DNA of 32,034 nt, taken from Nocardiopsis sp. FIRDI 009 (GTDB taxonomy: Bacteria > Actinomycetota > Actinomycetes > Streptosporangiales > Streptosporangiaceae). Below, in pieces: positions 16,403 to 22,048 of this stretch (position 1 is its first letter; every line of letters starts with the position of its first letter). The stretch spans positions 1-32,034 of the forward strand of contig NZ_QPNC01000034.1 of the NCBI RefSeq assembly GCF_003386285.1, read 5' to 3'. The notes beneath the pieces were generated by a model. It had not been told where the DNA came from and did no database searches. It saw nothing but the letters and a program-made list of their open reading frames with translations. Made by a program: the position numbers and the translations under genes.

Positions 16403-16574
16403 GACCAGCGGGTCCCGTAGGGCATCATCCGGCCAGTTCAGGACGGCTACGGGACACGCTCGGGAGTGCCACGGCAACCGCGCGCGTGCCTCGAAAGGTG
16501 GGAGTAACCATGTTCTCCGACACGCGCGGACGCAGCGTCGCCAGCACCCGCGGGACACCCTGGGCATAGAAGAG

Positions 16575-16600
16575 CCCCGCTCTCGCATGCGAGAGCGGGG
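16575..16600 (-). terminator. Perfect palindromic terminator after the HTH gene
   Basis: A perfect 26-base palindrome (CCCCGCTCTC arm, GCATGC centre) lies 19 bases past the stop of the HTH gene. On the minus strand it is followed by CTCTTCT. It should stop transcripts of the HTH gene and would also shield the nuclease half of terminase from read-through. Confidence 0.8.
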
Positions 16601-16618
16601 GCGTTCCTCGTGTCGCGT

Positions 16619-16876
16619 CTAGCCGCTGATGCCCCGAGAGATTTGGTCTACGCGGGAGGCACTCACACCGAGCTCTTCCCCGATCGCGCGCATGGTCATT
16701 CCCTGCTCTCGCAGAGCAACGACGGCGGGGCGCCGCACCTCTTTGAGCGCGCGCTCAGTGTCGGCGAATGTGGTCAGAACGTCTCCGACCAAGCGCGCAC
16801 GGGTGAGCGGGTCGGACACCGTGGCCAGTTCGTCGGGTAGCTGGCGCACTCTGGCAAGTATGTCGTTGATTTCCAT
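16619..16876 (-). CDS. Small HTH regulator (sigma-70 region 4-like)
   Basis: 85 aa. An N-terminal helical half (MEINDILARVRQLPDELATV) is followed by a helix-turn-helix at residues 49-83 (RPAVVALREQGMTMRAIGEELGVSASRVDQI) that resembles the last region of sigma factors and short actinobacterial regulators. It is likely to bind DNA in the inserted element. It is divergent from the plus-strand membrane peptides and shares a 40-base intergenic region with their promoter, so it may control them and itself. Its own promoter places the transcript start at the ATG, so the mRNA is probably leaderless. A hairpin terminator follows. No neighbour identifies its target. Confidence 0.78.
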   Translation of the reverse strand: MEINDILARVRQLPDELATVSDPLTRARLVGDVLTTFADTERALKEVRRPAVVALREQGMTMRAIGEELGVSASRVDQISRGISG

Positions 16877-16883
16877 ACCAGCG

Positions 16884-16912
16884 ACTTTAGCATCGAAGAA
16901 AAAAGTTGTCCA
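16884..16912 (-). promoter_or_regulatory. Promoter of the HTH gene, giving a leaderless mRNA
   Basis: On the minus strand, TGGACA (16912-16907), 17 bases, then TAAAGT (16889-16884). The ATG begins seven bases after the -10 box, which is where transcription would start, so there is no room for a ribosome binding site. Leaderless genes are common in actinobacteria. Confidence 0.65.
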
Positions 16913-16918
16913 GAACCC

Positions 16919-16948
16919 TTGCGTCTAGTTTAAAGGGTCCTGTACTAT
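16919..16948 (+). promoter_or_regulatory. Promoter of the first membrane peptide gene
   Basis: TTGCGT (16919-16924), 18 bases, TACTAT (16943-16948). A 12-base block AGAACCCTTGCG containing the -35 is repeated in front of the second copy (17256-17267). The expected transcript would have a leader of roughly 70 bases, highly conserved between the two copies. Confidence 0.7.
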
Positions 16949-16953
16949 ATAGG

Positions 16954-17206
16954 TACAACAGAACAGAGGGGGTGATAACCCAACCAACCGCCGAACTAAT
17001 CGACGGACGAAGGGAAACACCCAATGGACACCCGCGAGTGGCTGTTGCTGGTTTCGATCATCGGAGTGACCGAAACGTTCATCGCGATCGTCTTCCAGAT
17101 CATGACCTACTGGAAGACATTCCACCAGAAGCGCCCCCCGGAGAGCGACTACCAGGGTAAGCACCGAAAGTAAGGGGCAGGGACCGGGGTAAACGAACTA
17201 CCCCGG
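16954..17206 (+). repeat. Direct repeat unit 1 (253 bp), membrane peptide cassette
   Basis: Unit 1 of a tandem duplication, offset 343 bases from unit 2 (17297-17549). Leader, the last two thirds of the coding region, and the terminator hairpin are identical or nearly so; only about 70 bases at the start of the coding region differ. The sharp boundary of divergence inside the gene suggests selection on the peptide N-terminus, or gene conversion of the flanks. Confidence 0.9.
17024..17173 (+). CDS. Small single-helix membrane peptide, copy 1
   Basis: 49 aa. Residues 5-29 form one membrane helix (EWLLLVSIIGVTETFIAIVF), followed by a basic tail with K-T-F-H-Q-K-R-P and ending GKHRK. The tail is identical to that of copy 2, so only the helix differs (VTETFIAIV against VIGAAVGNV). 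GAAGGG lies nine bases before the ATG. A second frame is open through the same DNA from a GTG in the leader; it changes more between the copies, which favours this frame. It is transcribed against the surrounding late genes from its own promoter, as expected for a gene active in the lysogen. The function is unknown; superinfection exclusion or antiholin-like activity are possibilities. Confidence 0.75.
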   Translation: MDTREWLLLVSIIGVTETFIAIVFQIMTYWKTFHQKRPPESDYQGKHRK

Positions 17207-17210
17207 CCCC
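17180..17210 (+). terminator. Terminator hairpin of copy 1
   Basis: GGGACCGGGGTA (one mismatch) pairs with TACCCCGGCCCC across the loop AACGAAC, seven bases past the stop codon. The same structure, perfectly paired, follows copy 2. Confidence 0.75.
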
Positions 17211-17262
17211 ACCCACCCTCGCAGAGTCGCCCGAAAAATCCCGAGAAAGATTTAAAGAACCC

Positions 17263-17291
17263 TTGCGCGCAGGTCGATGATGCACTAAGCT
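17263..17291 (+). promoter_or_regulatory. Promoter of the second membrane peptide gene
   Basis: TTGCGC (17263-17268), 17 bases, TAAGCT (17286-17291). The -35 block is shared with the first copy; the spacer and the -10 box differ, so strength may differ. Confidence 0.65.
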
Positions 17292-17296
17292 GAAGA

Positions 17297-17549
17297 TACA
17301 ACAGAACAGAGGGGGTGATAACCCAACCAACCGCCGAACTAATCGACGGACGAAGGGAAACACCCAATGGAACTCCTGGAGTGGATGCTCCTCGTTTCGA
17401 TCATCGGAGTGATCGGAGCAGCAGTCGGAAACGTCTTCCAGATCATGACCTACTGGAAGACATTCCACCAGAAGCGCCCCCCGGAGAGCGACTACCAGGG
17501 TAAGCACCGAAAGTAAGGGGCAGGGACCGGGGTAAACGAACTACCCCGG
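17297..17549 (+). repeat. Direct repeat unit 2 (253 bp), membrane peptide cassette
   Basis: Second unit of the duplication described at 16954-17206. It includes the conserved leader, the peptide gene and most of its terminator hairpin. Each unit is an independent promoter-gene-terminator cassette. Confidence 0.9.
17367..17516 (+). CDS. Small single-helix membrane peptide, copy 2
   Basis: 49 aa. The start is MELLEWMLLVSIIGVIGAAV, then GNVFQIMTYW and the same basic tail as copy 1, ending KHRK. Some codons differ silently from copy 1 (for example the Leu pair after the first Trp), a sign that the frame is translated and selected. The ribosome binding site GAAGGG and its spacing match copy 1. 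Two near-identical tails with different helices suggest that the tail interacts with a common partner on the cytoplasmic side. Confidence 0.75.
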   Translation: MELLEWMLLVSIIGVIGAAVGNVFQIMTYWKTFHQKRPPESDYQGKHRK

Positions 17550-17553
17550 TCCC
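17523..17553 (+). terminator. Terminator hairpin of copy 2
   Basis: A perfect 12-bp stem, GGGACCGGGGTA with TACCCCGGTCCC, around the loop AACGAAC, seven bases after the stop codon. ATCTCCT follows. Confidence 0.8.
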
Positions 17554-17601
17554 ATCTCCTAGGCTTGCACACCAACATGACAGACGCAAGGGAGAGTCAA
17601 G

Positions 17602-17775
17602 ATGGAAACCAGGGATCTTGTACAGGTGATCATCTCGCTGATCACGCTCGCGGCCTTGATCGGAGCCACCATCCTTGGCGGGATGACATGGTTGGTCACC
17701 CTACTCTGGGTGCTGTGGGTGATCGGCGTGGTCGTGTCCATAGCGGTCGCGCGCGCCCGCCGTCGCCTCGAATGA
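17602..17775 (+). CDS. Small two-helix membrane protein
   Basis: 57 aa. It starts METRDLVQVIISLITLAALI, like the MDTREWLLLVSII opening of the peptide at 17024, so it may be a distant third member. Two hydrophobic helices cover residues 6-26 and 29-49, and the C-terminus is Arg-rich (ARARRRLE). GGGAG lies upstream of the ATG. No promoter of its own is evident; read-through from copy 2 or an unseen promoter would be needed. It could be a holin-type or exclusion protein. Confidence 0.65.
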   Translation: METRDLVQVIISLITLAALIGATILGGMTWLVTLLWVLWVIGVVVSIAVARARRRLE

Positions 17776-18382
17776 GACGAAGCCCTAGCCGCACGTGCCG
17801 TGTCCGTCGCTACGCGTAGGGCGTGCCGAGCATCGCTTCGCTCTAGCATGTCGGACACTCACAACGTGGGGAGCATCCGACCCACGGCGCGCCCGCGCGT
17901 GGCCACCACCGTGTCCATGAGGCACGCCAGGAACACGCGCACCAGTCGCAGAAACATGTGTCACCGGATTGGTTGCCCTAGGTAGCAACACGAACCGTGA
18001 TCACATCATGGTTGCGGAGAGCGCCGAACTGCTGACTCGACTACTATCCGCTATCAGCACACGACAGGGTGGTCGCTGTACGTTACCACCGTTCAAAGTC
18101 AGTCGCATGCAATGCATGACATGACCACTACGCAGCGTTGGATTTCGCTCTGGACCGTGTCGCGTGCGGGCGCGAGGCGTGGGCAGGGAAACGCCACGGT
18201 GCAGCGTGACGCGCTCTCAGAGACGCTGAGAGACCCTTACGCGCCCCCGGGACCCTAGTTGCCACGGCCAACGCCTCAGCGGCCGTCTGGGGCGCTTTGG
18301 ACGTGGCCCTACGGAACGGCCCCCCATGCCCGAACCATGACATAGGCGACACGGAACGTAGGCAACAAGCGGATAATGAAAA
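17776..18382. other. Gene-poor interval in the inserted element
   Basis: About 600 bases without a convincing gene. Open frames on the minus strand (for example 18128-18424) are rich in Arg, Ala, Ser and His and have no ribosome binding site. The one structure I note is a 13-base palindrome CATGCAATGCATG at 18106-18118, which shares the CATGCAA core of the repressor operators at 31.2-31.4 kb. Confidence 0.5.
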
Positions 18383-18415
18383 GAGGGCTACCGAGCGCGA
18401 TGCCCGGTAGCCCTC
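18383..18415 (-). terminator. Rho-independent terminator after the capsid gene
   Basis: A perfect 11-bp stem GAGGGCTACCG with CGGTAGCCCTC around an 11-base loop. On the minus strand it is followed by TTTTCATT, a good U tract. It ends the recombinase-scaffold-capsid transcript. A second small palindrome AGTTACT-CAG-AGTAACT lies at 18440-18456, just before it in the direction of transcription. Confidence 0.88.
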
Positions 18416-18587
18416 GGCTATCAATCACCAAGAGTGATCAGTTACTCAGAGTAACTAACATCCTTTGAACCTGTCCGGTATTTTTTGGGGCTCCCCGGCG
18501 TTCCCCAAGGCCCCCCGGGTAGGGGGTCACCCCCCGGGTCGGCCGCGCGGTCACCGAGAGTCAACCGAGTCCGGCGACGGCTCGGAG

Positions 18588-19490
18588 TTACGGAGTGACA
18601 CCGAGGATGCGCACCACCGCCGCAGGATTGGGCAGAACCAGATCCGCGCGCAGCGTGGCGCGCACCGCGGTGCGGTCGCTGGTGAATCCGGCGGACTGGT
18701 CGACCTGGATGTCCGCCTCCTGACGGCTCACCGCCACGACCTGAGGGGCGTCGTAGACGTAGACGCTGGTCGCGTCCGTGGCCGTGCCCTGGGTCTCCGA
18801 GGTGGAGATCTGCGAGGTCAGGAACACCGGGACCCCGTAGATCGCGCGTCGCACGCCCTGGGCGCCGGATCCGGCCGACTCCTGGAGCAGGGGCTTGTTG
18901 TTGCCGGTGTCGGATTCCTTGACTTTGATCAGCTCGCGCCACGTGCGCGGGTGCATCACGATCGCGGACCCCTCGGCGTTGGCCTCGCTGAGCATGCCCA
19001 GCGCGTCGGCGATCGGGTCCAGGTTGGCCAGAGGGGCGCCGTCGGTGCCCATGGACACCGTCTGAATGCCGGTCTGGTTCCGCAGACCTCGAATCTCGGG
19101 CGCGGTACCGCTGCCTTCGAAGAACCCGTGGTCGAGCTTGAGCGCGATGGCGCGCGCGAGGTTCTCCATCAGCGTTCGCTGTGCCGAGGGGTTGGAGTCG
19201 GAGACGAGCTCGTTGGAGGCGAACGTGAGCGCGGCCAGCTTGCGCGGGATCGCGGTCACGATGTCGGCGTCGGGGTCGGAGACGGTGATCTCGTCGCCCT
19301 CGGGTGTCCAGTTGGCGGCCGCGTCGGAGAGGATCCGCGGGATCTCCAGTCGGGCGCCCTGGGTCGTCTCGCGTCGGAAACCGGACTGCAGGCCGACCGA
19401 CTCCGCGGCGAGGCGGTCGAAGAAGTAGTCGGCGGCCTCGGAGGGGGCGAAGCTGCCGCCGGCCGTGCCGCTGGTGGTGAGCCACGTCAT
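18588..19490 (-). CDS. Major capsid protein (HK97 fold)
   Basis: 300 aa, normal length for a HK97-fold capsid protein without a fused scaffold. Features: N-arm FAPSEAADYFFDRLAAESVG, E-loop region GARLEIPRILSDAAANWTPEGDEITVSDPD, A-domain segments PRKLAALTFASNELVSDSNP, FFEGSGTAPEIRGL, VMHPRTWREL and YGVPVFLTS, and the closing TAVRATLRADLVL. It builds the icosahedral shell. A scaffold-like gene lies upstream and no other capsid gene is present in the window. GGGAG precedes the ATG. Its place, inside a recombinase element that splits the terminase, is abnormal. Confidence 0.93.
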   Translation of the reverse strand: MTWLTTSGTAGGSFAPSEAADYFFDRLAAESVGLQSGFRRETTQGARLEIPRILSDAAANWTPEGDEITVSDPDADIVTAIPRKLAALTFASNELVSDSNPSAQRTLMENLARAIALKLDHGFFEGSGTAPEIRGLRNQTGIQTVSMGTDGAPLANLDPIADALGMLSEANAEGSAIVMHPRTWRELIKVKESDTGNNKPLLQESAGSGAQGVRRAIYGVPVFLTSQISTSETQGTATDATSVYVYDAPQVVAVSRQEADIQVDQSAGFTSDRTAVRATLRADLVLPNPAAVVRILGVTP

Positions 19491-19623
19491 GGGTGTACTC
19501 CCGTAGGTCGTTGGGGTATCGGCGAGCGTTGGTCACGGACCAGCGTCGGGCGCCCACGGGGCGGAAGGGGTGGCGGAGTCGGCCGCGGGCTCGAGCATCC
19601 ACCACTGGGATAACTATACCGCT

Positions 19624-20097
19624 CTAGTCCCGTTTGAACAGGTCCGCGAGGTCGGGCGTGCGCGTGGTTGTTCCCCGACGGGCGCCGCCGTCCGCCGTGC
19701 CGTGGAAGCGTTGGCGTCGCAGGTAGGGCCGCTCGTCGAGGATGGTGTTCACCCGCTCGTTGACCTTGTCGGGTGAGACGCGCCCGTCGTCGTCGAGGAG
19801 CTCGGACACATCGGTACCGAATACCCAGAGGTCGGCGCCATTGTGCAGTCCGTTGCCGCCTTGCGCGTGGCGCTCCGCCTCGGCGCGCTGCAGTGTTTCG
19901 AGGCGACCGGCCAGGGCATCGCGTTCCGCCTCGGTGGCGCGCAGCTGGGTTCGGTAGCGCGCGGCTTCCCGGTGCGGCTTGCTGTCGCCTGTCTGGCCGT
20001 GGTCCGTGTCGTCGGTGTCGCGTGGCGCGGGGTCGGTGTCGGTATTGGTGTCGGACGCGGACGTGTCCGGGGCGGTTTCCTCGGGGGGTGTGGTCAT
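19624..20097 (-). CDS. Capsid scaffolding protein
   Basis: 157 aa. The N-terminus is a Thr/Asp/Pro-rich, unstructured stretch (residues 1-42). Residues 42-78 are a helical segment (HREAARYRTQLRATEAERD, then LAGRLETLQRAEAERHA) as in actinophage scaffolds, where 'A-R-Y-R-T-x-L-R-x-x-E-x-E-R-D' is a common motif. The end, TRTPDLADLFKRD, is a typical capsid-binding tail. It guides assembly of the capsid protein encoded 133 bases downstream. No protease domain is visible, so scaffold exit should not depend on self-cleavage. Confidence 0.85.
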   Translation of the reverse strand: MTTPPEETAPDTSASDTNTDTDPAPRDTDDTDHGQTGDSKPHREAARYRTQLRATEAERDALAGRLETLQRAEAERHAQGGNGLHNGADLWVFGTDVSELLDDDGRVSPDKVNERVNTILDERPYLRRQRFHGTADGGARRGTTTRTPDLADLFKRD

Positions 20098-20138
20098 CGT
20101 TGGTGTCCTTTCCTGGTGCTGGGTTTCTCGCCCTGTGC

Positions 20139-20271
20139 CGTCCCATTCGTCCCACCGTCATTTGTGCTGTTCAGCGTGGGACGGTTGGTTTTCTGGGACG
20201 GGTCGATCCGTCCCACGCGCGCAAGCGTCCCGGTGTTGGCCTGGGATGACGAGGTTGGGACGGCTGGGACG
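20139..20271. repeat. TGGGACG / CGTCCCA repeat array
   Basis: Seven exact copies of the 7-mer in 133 bases. Direct copies lie at 20177, 20194, 20256 and 20265; inverted copies at 20139, 20148 and 20209. One near match lies at 20226. The pair at 20194/20209 forms the palindrome TGGGACGG-N6-CCGTCCCA. The array fills the gap between the 62-aa gene and the scaffold gene. It may be a regulator binding array for the scaffold-capsid operon, an iteron-like origin, or recombinase accessory sites. Confidence 0.8.
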
Positions 20272-20280
20272 GTCGGGTGG

Positions 20281-20469
20281 CTACTCGGCCTGGTGGTCGT
20301 CGACGGCGCTGGGTTCCGCGGAGGTGTCACGCGCGGGGATGTAGCCGCGGAAGGTCATGCGCAGTCGTTCGCGTTGCCGTGCGGACAGTGGGGGCGCGGT
20401 GTCAACGAGCGCGCGGATCCTGGCGGCGTATTCGGGGCCGTAGGCCTCGAGGTCTCTGCTCTGGGCCAT
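20281..20469 (-). CDS. Small conserved-type protein of unknown function
   Basis: 62 aa. Sequence MAQSRDLEAYGPEYAARIR, then LVDTAPPLSARQRERLRMTF. Short proteins with a 'YGPEYAARIRxLVDxAPPLSxxQRxRL' core are encoded near recombinases and replication genes of actinobacterial plasmids, islands and phages; no function is known to me. It starts 82 bases past the recombinase stop, behind a hairpin, and lies just upstream of the TGGGACG array. The helical, charged sequence could bind DNA or a protein partner. A role as recombination directionality factor is conceivable but unsupported. Confidence 0.72.
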   Translation of the reverse strand: MAQSRDLEAYGPEYAARIRALVDTAPPLSARQRERLRMTFRGYIPARDTSAEPSAVDDHQAE

Positions 20470-20501
20470 GTGGCCGCTCCTTCACAGTCTCGGGACGCAC
20501 G

Positions 20502-20532
20502 ACGGCCACGGACCGGGGTGGTCCGTGGCCGT
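20502..20532 (-). terminator. Hairpin after the recombinase gene
   Basis: A perfect 13-bp stem (ACGGCCACGGACC with GGTCCGTGGCCGT, 5-base loop) lies 20 bases past the recombinase stop on the minus strand. No T tract follows, so termination may be partial. Confidence 0.68.
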
Positions 20533-20551
20533 GGTGTGTGCGTGCGGGGTG

Positions 20552-22048
20552 CTAGCTCTCGCCGTTCCATTCGATGGTGATGCGCAAGGACGGATCGTGG
20601 CGCGCGCCCTTGACGTTGGGCAGCAGGGTCACGTTCATGAGCGCGCGGACGATTTCCCGCTGTCGGCCCAACGGGAGCGCGGGCCAGACGTCAGCGATCT
20701 TCGGGGTGATCGGGTTACGCGCGGTCGGGGCGGTGCGCGGCGCGGACGCGCGTTTCTCGGCCGCTTCGATCTCCGGTAGTAGCCGCGCCTCGATTCGGGC
20801 GAGTGCGGCCGCGCTGACCGCGCCTTTGGCGACCGAGTCGTAGACCTCCTCCAGTCGGGTCCGCTTCTCCTCCGCTTCGGCGAGGGCGGCGCGCGCGTCC
20901 TCTTCCTGTCGCTCGTCGACGAGCAGGTCCGCGACGTCCGGTCGCGACAGACGCGCGAAAAGGGCGGTCTTGACGTAGTCGTCCATCCTGTCGCGCATAA
21001 TGACGGTGCATTTGCCGTGGTTGGCGGAGACACCTCGGCACGCGTACTTCACGGCGCGTTCCGTCTTGTCCGCGGCCTCGGTCCGACGGATGGCCATCGT
21101 TCCGCCGCACACTCCGCACCGCGCGATACCGGTAAGCAGGTTGCGCGCGTGCGGGTCGGGGCTGAACTGACGGCCGGGGTCGCGCAACCGCTGGACGCAC
21201 ACGTAGTAGGTCGTCTCGTTGAGGACGGCCGGCCAGGCCGCGTCCCCGATGATCCGTCCCCGGTGTACGCGTTTGGCGATGTAGGCGGGGTTGAGCAGCA
21301 TCTGACGCATGGTCATGGTGGTCCACTGGCTACCGGTGCCCGTCCGCAGTCCGCGCAGATTGAAATCCTTGGTGATCGCGAACAGCGATTCTCCCGCGGC
21401 GAACCGTTCGGCCGCCTCGCGCACGACGGGAGCTTGTTTCTCGTGCGGAACTTGGCGAACGAAGGAACCGGTCTCGCTGTCGTACTCGCGCCGGTAACCG
21501 AAGAGCAGTCGTCCGTGTGGTTGACCCTTGAGCGCGTGCGCGCGCTTGTCTCGGATGATCCGGTCACGCGTGACGCTCGATTCCCGTTCGTCCAGGAGCG
21601 CGTCTAGGCCAGTCGTAAACCGGTCATCGGTTCGTGTGAGGTCATACAAGCGACCCTTGTATGACCACTGGATCCCGTTTTCCTCGGCCACTTTCCGGAG
21701 CGTGACGTATGCGCCCAGGTCCCGTTGTGCGCGCGAGGATTCCCACGTGACCAGGACGTCCGACTCACCCGCGCGAAGAAACGAGATCAGTTGCTCGTAT
21801 TCCGGCCGTTCCTTGGTGGCGTAGCGGGACGCGGAACGGTCGTTGTCGGTGAACACCTTGACGATCGTCCACCCGCGCCGTTCGCATTCGGCGGTGCACT
21901 CGTCCACCTGTTGGGAGACGGAGCGCAGTTGCTGGCGCGGGTCGCTCGACACGCGCGCGTAGATCACGGCTCGGAGCGCGCGCCCGGGCGCGGCCACACC
22001 GTCAAACGTCGCGGTCGCGGTGACGTCGTGCGGGTACACGTCAATCAT
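20552..22048 (-). CDS. Large serine recombinase / integrase
   Basis: 498 aa, intact. The resolvase domain covers residues 27-165, with VIYARVSSD (R32, catalytic serine S34 or S35), DNDRSASRY, and SSRAQRDLGAY. The recombinase domain covers about 170-285 (GRLLFGYRREYD, LNPAYIAKRVHRG). A zinc-ribbon has C311, C314, C337 and C347, and a coiled coil covers about 385-430, needed for synapsis in serine integrases. It makes a double-strand break through a serine-DNA link at att sites, and integrates alone but needs a directionality factor to excise. The ATG overlaps the stop of the interrupted terminase frame (ATGA) behind GGGAGGT. Its att site is probably the terminase junction 238 bases upstream. 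It could instead be the phage's chromosomal integrase. Confidence 0.94.
   Translation of the reverse strand: MIDVYPHDVTATATFDGVAAPGRALRAVIYARVSSDPRQQLRSVSQQVDECTAECERRGWTIVKVFTDNDRSASRYATKERPEYEQLISFLRAGESDVLVTWESSRAQRDLGAYVTLRKVAEENGIQWSYKGRLYDLTRTDDRFTTGLDALLDERESSVTRDRIIRDKRAHALKGQPHGRLLFGYRREYDSETGSFVRQVPHEKQAPVVREAAERFAAGESLFAITKDFNLRGLRTGTGSQWTTMTMRQMLLNPAYIAKRVHRGRIIGDAAWPAVLNETTYYVCVQRLRDPGRQFSPDPHARNLLTGIARCGVCGGTMAIRRTEAADKTERAVKYACRGVSANHGKCTVIMRDRMDDYVKTALFARLSRPDVADLLVDERQEEDARAALAEAEEKRTRLEEVYDSVAKGAVSAAALARIEARLLPEIEAAEKRASAPRTAPTARNPITPKIADVWPALPLGRQREIVRALMNVTLLPNVKGARHDPSLRITIEWNGES

Noticed and set aside
16379..16588. Minus-strand frame of 69 codons entering the nuclease half of the terminase
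   Set aside because: It starts inside the terminator palindrome and is Arg/Trp/Cys-rich, like a shadow. Only its stop overlap with the TTG start was kept as a remark.
16906..17160. Longer overlapping plus-strand frame through the first membrane peptide gene (and its equivalent in copy 2)
   Set aside because: Between the two copies it changes more amino acids than the 49-aa frame does, its GTG starts sit badly relative to purine-rich sites, and its product has no structure. It cannot be excluded fully.
16954..17549. CRISPR array or IS ends suggested by the long direct repeats
   Set aside because: Only two units, each 253 bp and containing a gene with promoter and terminator. There are no short regular spacers, no terminal inverted repeats and no transposase.
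18128..18424. Minus-strand frame of 98 codons between capsid gene and HTH gene
   Set aside because: It runs across the capsid terminator stem, has no ribosome binding site and reads as Ser/Arg/Ala-rich sequence without recognisable structure.
20552..22048. The serine recombinase as simply the phage's chromosomal integrase
   Set aside because: Not fully excluded. However, its gene lies between two halves of the terminase, the junctions rejoin in frame, and a separate tRNA-type attP candidate lies at the normal place. I therefore favour its being the element's own enzyme.
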